DNA of 64,000 nucleotides, from assembly GCF_000688475.1 (NCBI RefSeq), contig NZ_JIAN01000007.1, positions 186,001-250,000 on the forward strand, written 5' to 3'. The position numbers were made by a program, and so were the translations under genes. Within the stretch, counting starts at the first letter, position 1. Every line of letters begins with the position of its first letter. The DNA comes from Cellulomonas sp. URHE0023. GTDB taxonomy: Bacteria; Actinomycetota; Actinomycetes; Actinomycetales; Cellulomonadaceae. Below are positions 48,816 through 57,607 of this stretch, in pieces. The notes beneath the pieces are model-generated. The model saw only the letters and a program-made list of their open reading frames with translations. It was not told where the DNA came from and made no database searches.

Positions 48816-50630
48816 TCACCCCGCGGGCGAGTGCTCCAGCGAGCGCTGCCAGTCGGCGTGCAGGTCGGCGAAGCGGCCGCCGCCGGCCACCAGGTCCGCC
48901 GGCGACCCGTCCTCCACGACCCGCCCGCCGTCCACCACCAGGACCCGGTCGACGCCCATCACGGTGGAGAGCCGGTGCGCGATGACCACGGAGGTCCGAT
49001 CGGCCAGGAGCGTCTGCAACGCCTCCTGGACCTGCGCCTCCCCCGGCACGTCGAGCGAGCTGGTCGCCTCGTCGAGGATGAGCAGCGCCGGGTCCGCCAG
49101 GAACGCCCGGGCGAAGGAGACGAGCTGTCGCTGCCCGGCGGAGAGGCGAACGCCCCGCTTGTCGGCCTCGGTGTCGTACCCGTCGGGCATCGAGCGGATG
49201 AGGTCGTGCACCCCGACGGCGCGGGCCGCCGCCTCGATCTCCTCGCGCGTGGCGCCCGGCTTGCCGAGGGCGATGTTCGCACCGATCGTGCCCGAGAAGA
49301 GGTAGGCCTCCTGGGTCACCATGACGACGGCCCGCCGCAGGTCCACCGGGTCGATCGCGCGCAGGTCGACGTCGTCGAGCAGGACCGCGCCGGACCTCAC
49401 GTCGTAGAACCGTGCCAGGAGCTTCGCGATGGTCGACTTGCCCGCTCCTGTCTCCCCGACGAGCGCGACCGACTGGCCGGCGGGCAGGTGCAGGTCGACC
49501 CGCGGCAGCACGGTCGGCCCCGCCCCGTACCCGAACTCGACGCGGTCGAAGCGCACGTCGCCGCGCGCGTGCACGAGCCGTCGAGGGTGCGCAGGCTCGG
49601 GCACCGTGGGCTCCTCGGCCAGCAGGTCGGCCAGCTTCTCGAGCGCCGCCGTGGCCGACTGCAAGGAGTTGTAGAACATGCCGATCTGCGACAGCGGCGC
49701 GAAGAAGCGGCGGGCGTAGAGCACCGACGCGACGAGCACGCCCACCTCCATGCCCCCGTCCAGGGTCCGCAGACCGCCGACGAGCAGGACGGTGGCCACG
49801 GTGACGTTGCCGATCAGGGTCAGGCCTGTGTCGAAGACGCCGTTGAGCCGGATCGCCGCTGCCGTCGTGGCGCGATAGTCCTCGGCGAGGTCGCCGTAGA
49901 CGGCCTCGACCTCACGTTCGCGCCGGAACGCCTGCACCGCACGGATCCCCGTCATGGTCTCCACGAACCGCACGATGAGCCGTGCGACCGCAGTCCGGTT
50001 CTTGCGGTACTGGACCTGCGAGCGCACCTGGAACCAGCGGGTCAGCAGGACACCGGGCACGACCGCCAGCAGGAGCACGAGGCCGCTGCGCCAGTCGAGC
50101 AGCGCGAGCGAGAACGCAGTGAGGACCATGGCGAGCACACCCGTCGCGAGCGTGGTCACGCCGCCGTCCAGCAGCTCACGCAGCGACTCCACGTCCGATG
50201 TCTGCCGGGAGATGATCCGCCCGGAGGTGTACTGCTCGTGGAACTGCAGGCTCAGGCGCTGCGTGTGGCGGAACACCCGGCGCCGAAGGTCGAGCAGCAT
50301 CGTCTGGCTGACCCGCGCCGACGCCCGCACGGTCGCGGCGGTCAGCACACCGCCCAGCAGGGCGGCCAGCAGGTAGGTGCTCGAGGCCAGCACGAGCGGA
50401 ACCGCATCGCCGCTCTGCATCGCCGGCAGCGCGCGGTCGATCCCGTATGCCACCAGCGCGGGTCCGGCGACTGCGGCGAGCTGCGAGCCGACGACCAGCG
50501 CTGCGGTCCACCACGCGGATCGCCGGACCGGGCGGAGCAGGGACGAGAGCAGCGCGAGCGAGCGGCGCCGCAGCCGGCGGGACTCGGTGCGCGTCGGGTC
50601 GTCGTCGCGGGACTCGGTGTCCTCGCTCAT
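48816..50630 (-). CDS. ABC exporter subunit with canonical catalytic Glu
   Basis: A 604-residue half transporter: six membrane helices (residues about 35-330) fused to an ATPase domain. Walker A is GETGAGKST, the signature is VRLSAGQRQLV (Ala in place of the usual Gly of LSGGQ) and Walker B is LLILDEATSSLD with the catalytic Glu. It overlaps the partner gene by 4 bp (ATGA). Together the two resemble heterodimeric multidrug exporters of the TM287/288 type. Substrate unknown. Confidence 0.92.
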   Translation of the reverse strand: MSEDTESRDDDPTRTESRRLRRRSLALLSSLLRPVRRSAWWTAALVVGSQLAAVAGPALVAYGIDRALPAMQSGDAVPLVLASSTYLLAALLGGVLTAATVRASARVSQTMLLDLRRRVFRHTQRLSLQFHEQYTSGRIISRQTSDVESLRELLDGGVTTLATGVLAMVLTAFSLALLDWRSGLVLLLAVVPGVLLTRWFQVRSQVQYRKNRTAVARLIVRFVETMTGIRAVQAFRREREVEAVYGDLAEDYRATTAAAIRLNGVFDTGLTLIGNVTVATVLLVGGLRTLDGGMEVGVLVASVLYARRFFAPLSQIGMFYNSLQSATAALEKLADLLAEEPTVPEPAHPRRLVHARGDVRFDRVEFGYGAGPTVLPRVDLHLPAGQSVALVGETGAGKSTIAKLLARFYDVRSGAVLLDDVDLRAIDPVDLRRAVVMVTQEAYLFSGTIGANIALGKPGATREEIEAAARAVGVHDLIRSMPDGYDTEADKRGVRLSAGQRQLVSFARAFLADPALLILDEATSSLDVPGEAQVQEALQTLLADRTSVVIAHRLSTVMGVDRVLVVDGGRVVEDGSPADLVAGGGRFADLHADWQRSLEHSPAG

Positions 50631-52432
50631 CCGCGCACCCCCTCGAGCTCGTCGGTGCCGACCGCCGACAGCGCGGTCAGCACGTACCGGTAGTGCGGAT
50701 GGGTCGCCAGCAGCTCCGCGTGCCGGCCGATGCCGGTGATGCGGCCGTCCTCGAGCACCGCGACCCGGTCGGCGAGCGCAACTGTCGAGGGCCGGTGCGC
50801 GACCACGAGTGTCGTGGTGCCCGCGAGCATCGCCCGCAGCCCGGCGGTCACGGCGGCCTCGGTGGTGACGTCGAGCGCGGACAACGGGTCGTCGAGCACC
50901 AGGACGCGTGGCCGTACCGCGATCGCCCGCGCCAGCGCGATGCGCTGCCTCTGGCCGCCGGACAGGCTGAGCCCCTCCTCGCCGATCACGGTGTCGAGGC
51001 CGTCGGGCAGATCGTGCACGAACCCAGCCCGTGAGACGTCGAGGGCCTCCTGCAGGAGGGCGTCGGCCGCCGGGCCGACCAGGTCGGTGCCGAGCAGCAC
51101 GTTCTCGCGCACCGAGGCGGAGAACAGGATGGGGTCCTCGAACGCGACCGATACCGCGCTGCGCAGCTCGTCACGCGTGAGGTCACGGACGTCGACGCCG
51201 TCGATCCGGACCGATCCCGCGGTCACGTCGTACAGGCGCGGGACGAGCTGGAGCAACGTCGTCTTCCCGCTCCCGGTGAGGCCGACGAGCGCCAAGGTCT
51301 CCCCCGGTTCGAGGCGCAGGTCCACACCGTCCAGGACCGCCGCACCCGTCGCTCCTGGATGGGCGAAGCCGACCCCGACCAGCTCGACCACCGAGCCGCC
51401 CCCGCCCACGGCCGGCAACGACACGGGCCGAACCGGGTCCTGGACGGTCGAGCCGGTCTCGATGACCTGCATGTACCGGTCGGTCGCCGCCCGCGCGTCC
51501 AGCGTCATCGCGAGCAGCATGCCGAGGCGCTCGACCGGGTTGTTCACGACCGCCGCCGTCGCGAAGAACGCCACGAGCGCCCCGACGCTGAGGTGGCCGT
51601 CGGCGGCCAGCGTGACGCCGATCGCGAGGGAGACCGCCAGCACGGCCTCTGGTATCGCCCCGAGCGCGAACGACACCCGTGAGAGCGTCCGGGCCTTGTG
51701 CACCTCGGTGGTGCGAAGCTCGTCGGCCTGTCGTGCGAAGTCGTCGAGCGCATCCTGGCCGCGTCCGAACGCCTTGAGGACGCGGATGCCATGGACCGAC
51801 TCCTCGACCGTCGTCGCGAGGTCGCCCGCCTGGTCCCGCGCGCGCCGGGCCACCACCTTGTAGTCCTCCCGGAACCGGAATCCGAGCCAGATCACGGGCA
51901 CCGCACCGGCGACGTACACCGCGCCGAGCACGGGGCTGGTCCAGATCATCAGCACCACGCCGACCAGGACGGTGGTTGCGCTGACCAGCAGCATGACCAG
52001 CCCGAAGACGGTCCACCGCCGGATGGTCGACAGGTCCGACATGATCCGGGACAGCAGCTGGCCCCCGGGCCAGCGGTCGTGGAACTCGACGGGCAGGTCC
52101 AGCAGGTGCCGGAACAGGTCCGTGCGCATGACCCGCTCGACTCCCGTCCCCGGCGTGAGGATCAGCGCCCGCCTGCACCAGACGAGGAACGCCTCGAGGA
52201 TGCCCAGGGCCAGCACGACGACCGCGCCGAGCACCACGCCACGCGTCGACCCGTCGCCGAGCAGCGGTCCGTTCACGATGGCGCGGAGCACCTGCGGGAC
52301 CGCGAGCGCGAGCAGGCTGGCGCCGAGAGCCGTCAGACCGCCCAGAGCGATGCGCGGCAGTGCGGGCCGCGCCCATCGGCGCAGCTGCAGGAGCACGCGC
52401 GTGGTGGACGGAGGGGGTGGGACATCAGGCAC
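50627..52432 (-). CDS. ABC exporter subunit with degenerate ATPase site
   Basis: A 601-residue half transporter with the same fold. Walker A is GLTGSGKTT, the signature is LSLSGGQRQRIALA and Walker B is VLVLDDPLSALD, where Asp replaces the catalytic Glu. This and the LSAGQ of the partner would fall in the same composite site, leaving one active and one degenerate site per dimer. GTG 52432 starts 6 nt after a TAGGGT element, suggesting leaderless mRNA. Confidence 0.92.
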   Translation of the reverse strand: MPDVPPPPSTTRVLLQLRRWARPALPRIALGGLTALGASLLALAVPQVLRAIVNGPLLGDGSTRGVVLGAVVVLALGILEAFLVWCRRALILTPGTGVERVMRTDLFRHLLDLPVEFHDRWPGGQLLSRIMSDLSTIRRWTVFGLVMLLVSATTVLVGVVLMIWTSPVLGAVYVAGAVPVIWLGFRFREDYKVVARRARDQAGDLATTVEESVHGIRVLKAFGRGQDALDDFARQADELRTTEVHKARTLSRVSFALGAIPEAVLAVSLAIGVTLAADGHLSVGALVAFFATAAVVNNPVERLGMLLAMTLDARAATDRYMQVIETGSTVQDPVRPVSLPAVGGGGSVVELVGVGFAHPGATGAAVLDGVDLRLEPGETLALVGLTGSGKTTLLQLVPRLYDVTAGSVRIDGVDVRDLTRDELRSAVSVAFEDPILFSASVRENVLLGTDLVGPAADALLQEALDVSRAGFVHDLPDGLDTVIGEEGLSLSGGQRQRIALARAIAVRPRVLVLDDPLSALDVTTEAAVTAGLRAMLAGTTTLVVAHRPSTVALADRVAVLEDGRITGIGRHAELLATHPHYRYVLTALSAVGTDELEGVRG

Positions 52433-52438
52433 CAGGTA

Positions 52439-52444
52439 ACCCTA
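52439..52444 (-). promoter_or_regulatory. Candidate -10 element of the ABC exporter operon
   Basis: TAGGGT on the minus strand ends 6 nt before the GTG start, giving a predicted 5' end at the start codon. No ribosome-binding site lies between them. Confidence 0.45.
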
Positions 52445-52467
52445 CGGATCTGGTCGACTTTTTCTCG

Positions 52468-52484
52468 GAGGGGTATCGCCCCTC
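52468..52484 (-). terminator. Short hairpin after the YdfG-like gene
   Basis: GAGGGG/CCCCTC, a 6-bp stem with a 5-nt loop, lies 5 bp after the stop at 52490 and may end the long pyrimidine operon. An A-run, not a T-run, follows on the minus strand, so efficiency is uncertain. Confidence 0.4.
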
Positions 52485-52489
52485 GAACG

Positions 52490-53254
52490 CTACGCGGTCG
52501 TGCGCGCCGTCTTCGTGTTGCTGGCCTGTGCGCGGGGGCGTACCACGAGCAGGTCGACGTTGACGTGCGGCGGACGCGAGAGCGTCCACGCGATCGCGTC
52601 CGCCACGTCGTCGGCCACCAGCGGCTGGTAGCCGTCGTAGACCGCGGCCGCACGTTGCGCGTCGCCGTCGAACCGGACCAGCGCGAACTCGTCCGTCGCT
52701 ACCGCGCCGGGTGCGATCTCCAGGACCCGGATCGGCTCGCCGACGATCTCCCAGCGCAGGGTCGTGGCGAGCATCCGCTCCGCGGCCTTGGCGCCGGTGT
52801 ACCCGGCACCGCCCTCGTAGGGTCCGTAGGCGGCGGTCGACGTCACGACGACCACGTCTCCCCCACCGTCGGCCCGCAGCTGTGGCAGCACGGCCTGCGT
52901 GACGCGCAGCGTGCCGAGCACGTTCAGCTCGTACATCCGCCGCCACTGGTCGATGTCGGCCCTCTCCACGGGGTCAAGGCCGAACGCACCGCCCGCGTTG
53001 TTGACGAGCGCGTCGAGCGGTCCCCCCGCCGCCACGTACTCACCGAGCCGGGCCACGTCCGCGTCGTCGGTCACGTCGGCGACGACCGTGTCCGCCCCGG
53101 TCTCCAGGGCGAGCGCCTCCAGCCGGTCCGCGCGGCGGGCCGTCGCGACGACGTCCCAGCCCTCCGCACGCAGCCGTCGGACGGTGGCGGCTCCGATGCC
53201 GGACGACGCGCCCGTCACCAGGGCGCGACGGGGTCGGGGCGTGCCTGTGCTCAT
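52490..53254 (-). CDS. YdfG-like short-chain reductase (candidate malonic semialdehyde reductase)
   Basis: A 254-residue SDR with the NADP motif ALVTGASSGIGAATV near residue 12, NNAGG near residue 88 and the catalytic Ser and YTGAK (YxxxK) near residues 140-157. The C-terminal part TDEFALVRFDGDAQRA and RPPHVNVDLLVVRP closely follows the pattern of E. coli YdfG (GTEFSNVRFKGD, LPAHVNINTLEMMP), which reduces malonic semialdehyde to 3-hydroxypropionate. The previous gene in the operon could supply that substrate from beta-alanine. GAGGAG lies 9 nt before the ATG. Confidence 0.85.
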   Translation of the reverse strand: MSTGTPRPRRALVTGASSGIGAATVRRLRAEGWDVVATARRADRLEALALETGADTVVADVTDDADVARLGEYVAAGGPLDALVNNAGGAFGLDPVERADIDQWRRMYELNVLGTLRVTQAVLPQLRADGGGDVVVVTSTAAYGPYEGGAGYTGAKAAERMLATTLRWEIVGEPIRVLEIAPGAVATDEFALVRFDGDAQRAAAVYDGYQPLVADDVADAIAWTLSRPPHVNVDLLVVRPRAQASNTKTARTTA

Positions 53255-53304
53255 GCGGTGGTGCTCCTCAGCAGTGGGTGGGGGCGAGCGGCAGTTCAGG
53301 GAGG

Positions 53305-54618
53305 TCAGAGGGTCGCGGCGACCTCGTCGAGCGCCTCTTCGAGCAGGCCGAGGCCGGTCGCCGCCTCCTGCGCGGTGACGACGCAGGGCGGGACGACGTG
53401 CACGCGGTTGTCGGCGAGGAAGGGAAGCAGACCCCGGGAGAGCGCGGCCGCCTTGACCTTGCCCACCACGGCGGGCTCGACGGGCTGGTGGGTGTCCTTG
53501 TCGCGGACCAGCTCGACGGCCCAGAACACGCCCAGGCCCCGCACCTCGCCGACGATCGGGTTGCGCTCGGCGAGCGCCGCCAGACCCGGGCCGATCACGT
53601 CGGAGCCGATCGCGGCCGCGTGCTCGACGATGCCCTCGTCGGCCATCGCGTCCAGGGTCGCGACGATGGACGCCATCGCCAGGGGGTGGCCCGAGTAGGT
53701 CAGGCCGCCGGGGAACACCGCGTCGTCGAAGGTCTTGGCGATCGGGTCGCTGATGATGACGCCACCCGCCGGGACGTAGCCGGAGTTGACGCCCTTGGCG
53801 AAGGTGATGAGGTCCGGGCGCACGTCGAAGCCGTCGAACGCGAACCAGCGTCCGGTGCGGCCGAACCCGCACATGACCTCGTCGAGGATCAGGAGGATCC
53901 CGTACCGGTCCGCGATGGCGCGCACACCCGCGAGGTACCCCGGCGGCGGCACGAGCACGCCGGCCGTGCCGGGGATCGTCTCGAGGAGGATCGCCGCCAC
54001 GCTCCCCGGCCCCTCTGCCTGGATCACGCGCTCGAGGTGGTGCAGTGCGCGCTCCGACTCCTGCTCCGGGGTGCTCGCCCAGAACTCCGAGCGGTACAGG
54101 AACGGGCCGAAGTGGTGCACGTGGCCGCGGGCGTACTCGTTGGGCACACGGCGCCAGTCCCCCGTCGCGACGACGGCCGCACCGGTGTTGCCGTGGTACG
54201 AGCGGTACGCGGACACCACCTTGTCCCGGCCGGTGTGCAGGCGGGCCATGCGGATCGCGTTCTCGTTCGCGTCGGCGCCACCGTTGGTGAAGAAGACGCT
54301 CGAGAAGCCCGCCGGAGCGTGCGACAGGATGCGCTCGGCCGCCTGCCCGCGCGTGAGGTTGGCGGTGGCCGGAGCGATCGTCGTCAGCGTGGCCGCCTGC
54401 TCCTGGATCGCTGCCACGACACGCGGGTGCTGGTGACCGATGTTGACGTTGACCAGCTGGCTCGAGAAGTCGAGGTAACGGCGGCCGTCGTGGTCCCACA
54501 CCGTCGAACCGAGCCCGCCCGCGATCACCAGCGGGTCGAGGTGCGCCTGCGCGGACCACGAGTGGAACACGTGGTCGCGGTCGAGCCGGAGCGCCGTGGC
54601 GCCGTCCTGCGAAGTCAT
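53305..54618 (-). CDS. Class III aminotransferase (candidate beta-alanine transaminase)
   Basis: A 437-residue PLP enzyme. The fold-type I class III features are VNIGHQHPRVVAAI near residue 57, FFTNGGADANENAIRMARL near residue 105, LILDEVMCGFGRTG near residue 242 and the PLP Lys in ITFAKGVNSGYVPAGGV near residue 275. Operon context with dihydropyrimidinase and ureidopropionase points to beta-alanine or 3-aminoisobutyrate as amino donor (inference). AAGGAG lies 9 nt before ATG 54618. Confidence 0.87.
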   Translation of the reverse strand: MTSQDGATALRLDRDHVFHSWSAQAHLDPLVIAGGLGSTVWDHDGRRYLDFSSQLVNVNIGHQHPRVVAAIQEQAATLTTIAPATANLTRGQAAERILSHAPAGFSSVFFTNGGADANENAIRMARLHTGRDKVVSAYRSYHGNTGAAVVATGDWRRVPNEYARGHVHHFGPFLYRSEFWASTPEQESERALHHLERVIQAEGPGSVAAILLETIPGTAGVLVPPPGYLAGVRAIADRYGILLILDEVMCGFGRTGRWFAFDGFDVRPDLITFAKGVNSGYVPAGGVIISDPIAKTFDDAVFPGGLTYSGHPLAMASIVATLDAMADEGIVEHAAAIGSDVIGPGLAALAERNPIVGEVRGLGVFWAVELVRDKDTHQPVEPAVVGKVKAAALSRGLLPFLADNRVHVVPPCVVTAQEAATGLGLLEEALDEVAATL

Positions 54619-54642
54619 CTTCGTCGCGCTCCTTCGTCGTGC

Positions 54643-54680
54643 CGCGGGCGGTGGCCGTTCTCGTGCGACCACCGCCCGCG
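54643..54680 (-). terminator. Intercistronic hairpin after the substrate-binding protein gene
   Basis: A perfect 12-bp stem (CGCGGGCGGTGG, 54643-54654, with 54669-54680) with a 14-nt loop lies 8 bp after the stop of the binding-protein gene. Such hairpins often stabilise the upstream message or attenuate downstream genes. Confidence 0.6.
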
Positions 54681-54688
54681 AGCCTGCC

Positions 54689-55852
54689 CTACTTTCCGCC
54701 GGCCTCGAGTGTGACGTCCGTCGGCGTGAAGTCCGTGCCGGTGACGTCCACGCCCTCGTCCTTCAGCGCCGCCAGCGCCTTCTCCACGTACTCGTTCGTG
54801 TAGGAGTCGTCGCTCGGCTCCGCGGTGATGACCGTGGCGCCCTGGTCGTTCTTGGTGTTCAGGGCGATGTCGACGGTCTGCTTCCAGGCGTCCTCGTCGA
54901 TGATCCCGATGCCGTCCGGTGACGGCCAGATGAGCTTGTTGATCTCGTTGGTCTGCCACAGCTGGTGGCTGTTGCCCAGCTGCGAGCCCTGGGCCACCAC
55001 GATGTCCCGCGCCTTCTCCGGGTTGTCGCGTGCGTAGATCCACCCCTTGAGGCTCGCCTTGATGAACTTCTCGGTGTTCGCCTGGTACTCCTCGTCGGAG
55101 GCCAGCTTCTCCGAGTTCGCCCAGATGGCGTCCTGGAGCATCGCCGTGCCCTCGTCGTTCCAGTCGATCGCGTTGAAGTCGTCGGCCGTGTACAGCTCGC
55201 CGGTCGCGGGGTTGGTCGACTCGAGGAGCTGCGCGTACTCGTTGTAGGTCATCGCCTGGGCGGCGTCGATCTCGTTGCCCAGCAGCGCGTTCATGTCGAA
55301 CTGCTGCTGCACAAGGGTGACGTCGGTGGCCGGGTCCAGGTCGGCCTTGGTGATGCCTGCGAAGAGCTCGAACTCGTTGCCGTAGCCCCAGTTGCCCACC
55401 TTCTTGCCCTTGAGGTCCGCGGCCGTGGTGATGCCCGCGTCCTTGAACGAGACCTGCAGCGTGCCGGACTTCTGGAAGATCTGGGCGACGTCCGTGATCT
55501 CGGCACCCTGCTCACGTGACGCGAGCGCCTTCGGAACCCACGCGATCGCGTAGTCGACCGAGCCGTCGGCGAGGACCGACTGCGGCACGATGTCGACGCC
55601 GCCCTCGACGATCTCCACGTCCAGGCCCTCGTCGGCGTAGTAGCCCTGGTCGAGCGCCGCGTAGTAGCCGGCGAACTGGGCCTGCGTGAACCACTGCAGC
55701 TGGAGCTTGATCGGCGTCAGCGGGTCGACGGACATGTCCGAGGTGGACTCGGGGGTGTCGCCGTCGTCGCTGCTGCCGCATCCGGCCAGAGCGAGCGCTC
55801 CCGCGACCGTCAACGCTGCCACGCTCCACGCCGTACGTCTGGTGTCTCTCAT
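54689..55852 (-). CDS. ABC transporter substrate-binding lipoprotein (NMT1/ThiY-type)
   Basis: A 387-residue binding protein with a lipobox (ALALAGCGS, Cys25) for outer-surface anchoring. The NMT1/ThiY-like start LQLQWFTQAQFAGYYAALDQGYYADEG-type segment (residues about 48-75) is present and GGVDIVPQSVLADGSVDYAI follows. Relatives bind pyrimidine precursors, riboflavin or related heterocycles. Gene context favours a pyrimidine or dihydropyrimidine ligand (inference). ATG 55852 has AGAGGG 6 nt upstream. Confidence 0.88.
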   Translation of the reverse strand: MRDTRRTAWSVAALTVAGALALAGCGSSDDGDTPESTSDMSVDPLTPIKLQLQWFTQAQFAGYYAALDQGYYADEGLDVEIVEGGVDIVPQSVLADGSVDYAIAWVPKALASREQGAEITDVAQIFQKSGTLQVSFKDAGITTAADLKGKKVGNWGYGNEFELFAGITKADLDPATDVTLVQQQFDMNALLGNEIDAAQAMTYNEYAQLLESTNPATGELYTADDFNAIDWNDEGTAMLQDAIWANSEKLASDEEYQANTEKFIKASLKGWIYARDNPEKARDIVVAQGSQLGNSHQLWQTNEINKLIWPSPDGIGIIDEDAWKQTVDIALNTKNDQGATVITAEPSDDSYTNEYVEKALAALKDEGVDVTGTDFTPTDVTLEAGGK

Positions 55853-55941
55853 CGTCATCCCTCTCGTTGGCTGACTCGGACAGGTGCTGGGATCGGCCGG
55901 CCTGGCCTCACTGACAGGCGGGACGTGTGTGGGTGCGAGCA

Positions 55942-56724
55942 TCAGCCCCCGGTGCGACGCGCCGCCGCGCGCTCGAGCGCGAGGGTCGCCAGGTAGAAGA
56001 CGAGCCCGAGCAGGATCGCGCCGAGCACGAAGGCCCATGCCCGCGCGTAGGCGCTGTTGGACGCGGCCGACGTGATGCGTGAGCCGAGCCCGTTCTGCAG
56101 GCCTCCGAAGTACTCCGCCACGACGGCCGCGATCACACCGGTCGACGACGCGATGCGCAGACCGGTGAAGAAGTACGGCAGCGCCCCGGGAATGGTCACG
56201 GTGCGCGAGATCTGCCTCGGCGTCGCTGCGTACGCGCGCAGCAGGTCGCGGTGCACGGGCTGGACCTGGCGCAGGCCGCGCAACGTGTTGACGAAGATCG
56301 GCGCGAACACGACGACCGAGACCACGAGCCTGCGCGGTGTCGTCGACGTGGTGCCGAACATCGTGTTGAGCGCGGGCGCGAGCGCCACGATCGGCATGAC
56401 CGAGAGCGCCGCCGCGGTGGGTGACATGAGGGAGTCCACCATGCCGCTGCGGGCGGCGAGGATCGCCGCGAGCACGGCGGCCGTGCCTCCGACGAGGAGA
56501 CCGACCAGGACGTTCAGGCCCGTGGCGAGCGCAGCCGACCACACCAGCGGGACCACCTGACGCAGCTGGTCGACGATCGCGGTCGGGCTGGGCAGGAGGT
56601 AGGGCTTGATCCCGGTGGCGACGACGAACCCCTGCCAGAGCACGAGTGCGACCAGCCCGAGCAGCACGGGAGCGAACCAGCGCACAGCAGACCGACGACG
56701 ACCGGCGCTCGCCTGCGTGCTCAT
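55942..56724 (-). CDS. ABC transporter permease (NMT1/taurine-type importer)
   Basis: A 260-residue permease with about six helices and the cytoplasmic EAA-type loop region YAATPRQISRTVTIPGALPY near residue 165, then GLRIASSTGVIAAVVAEYFGG. It belongs to the BPD-transport family used by taurine, nitrate and ThiXYZ systems. It lies between the ATPase and binding-protein genes. Confidence 0.9.
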   Translation of the reverse strand: MSTQASAGRRRSAVRWFAPVLLGLVALVLWQGFVVATGIKPYLLPSPTAIVDQLRQVVPLVWSAALATGLNVLVGLLVGGTAAVLAAILAARSGMVDSLMSPTAAALSVMPIVALAPALNTMFGTTSTTPRRLVVSVVVFAPIFVNTLRGLRQVQPVHRDLLRAYAATPRQISRTVTIPGALPYFFTGLRIASSTGVIAAVVAEYFGGLQNGLGSRITSAASNSAYARAWAFVLGAILLGLVFYLATLALERAAARRTGG

Positions 56725-56752
56725 CGTCTGCTCCCACCCGGCGCTGTCGTCG

Positions 56753-57607
56753 TCATCGCAGGTCCACGCCTCGGGCCGTCCCCGTCGGGATGGCGCCGCT
56801 GCCGTGCAGCGCCTCACGCACCGCCGTTACCGCCGCGAAGAACGAGGAGTCCTCCCGCAGCCCTTCGGTGCGTTCGCCGGCGATCCGCACCGGCACCACG
56901 GCCGTGATCCGCCCGGGCCGTGGCGACATGACCACGACCCGCTCGGAGAGGAACACCGCCTCGGGGATCGAGTGCGTGACGAACACGACGGCCGCACCGC
57001 TCTCCGCACAGATCCGCACGAGCTCGGTCTGCATCCGCTCGCGCGTCATCTCGTCGAGCGCACCGAACGGCTCGTCCATGAGCAGCAGGCTCGGCCGCTC
57101 GGCCAGCGCTCGGGCGATGGCGACGCGCTGCTGCATCCCTCCCGACAGCTGGTGCGGGAAGTGTCCTGCGAACTCCTCGAGACCCACGAGCGTGAGCAGC
57201 TCGGCCGCCCGGGCGGCACGCTCCTTCTTCCCGACGCCGTGCAGCTCCAGCGGCAGCTCGACGTTGCCCGCGACGTCCCGCCACGGTAGGAGCCCCGCCT
57301 GCTGGAACGCGATGCCGTAGTCCTGCGCCTCCCGGGCCGCCTGTGCCGACTTGCCGAACACGCGGAGCTCGCCGGTGCTCGGCTGGTCCAGGTCGCCGAT
57401 GAGCCGCAGGAGCGTCGACTTCCCGCAGCCCGACGGACCGATCAGGGAGACGAACTCGCCCGCGGCGACGGTCAGGTCGATCCCGTCGAGCGCGGTGACC
57501 TCGCCGGACCGGGACGAGAAGGTCTTGCCGATGCCGCGCGCGACGACCGCAGCCGCTGCACCGGGCGCGGCCATGGAGTGCGTCGTGGTTCCTGCGTCCG
57601 TGCTCAT
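56753..57607 (-). CDS. ABC transporter ATPase (NMT1/taurine-type importer)
   Basis: A 284-residue ATPase with Walker A LIGPSGCGKSTLLRLIGD near residue 56, Q-loop FQQAGLLPWRDV, signature HQLSGGMQQRVAIARAL and Walker B LLLMDEPFGALDEMTRE. It overlaps the upstream permease stop by 4 bp (ATGA). A long in-frame extension upstream of ATG 57607 is only the shadow of the neighbouring genes. Confidence 0.93.
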   Translation of the reverse strand: MSTDAGTTTHSMAAPGAAAAVVARGIGKTFSSRSGEVTALDGIDLTVAAGEFVSLIGPSGCGKSTLLRLIGDLDQPSTGELRVFGKSAQAAREAQDYGIAFQQAGLLPWRDVAGNVELPLELHGVGKKERAARAAELLTLVGLEEFAGHFPHQLSGGMQQRVAIARALAERPSLLLMDEPFGALDEMTRERMQTELVRICAESGAAVVFVTHSIPEAVFLSERVVVMSPRPGRITAVVPVRIAGERTEGLREDSSFFAAVTAVREALHGSGAIPTGTARGVDLR

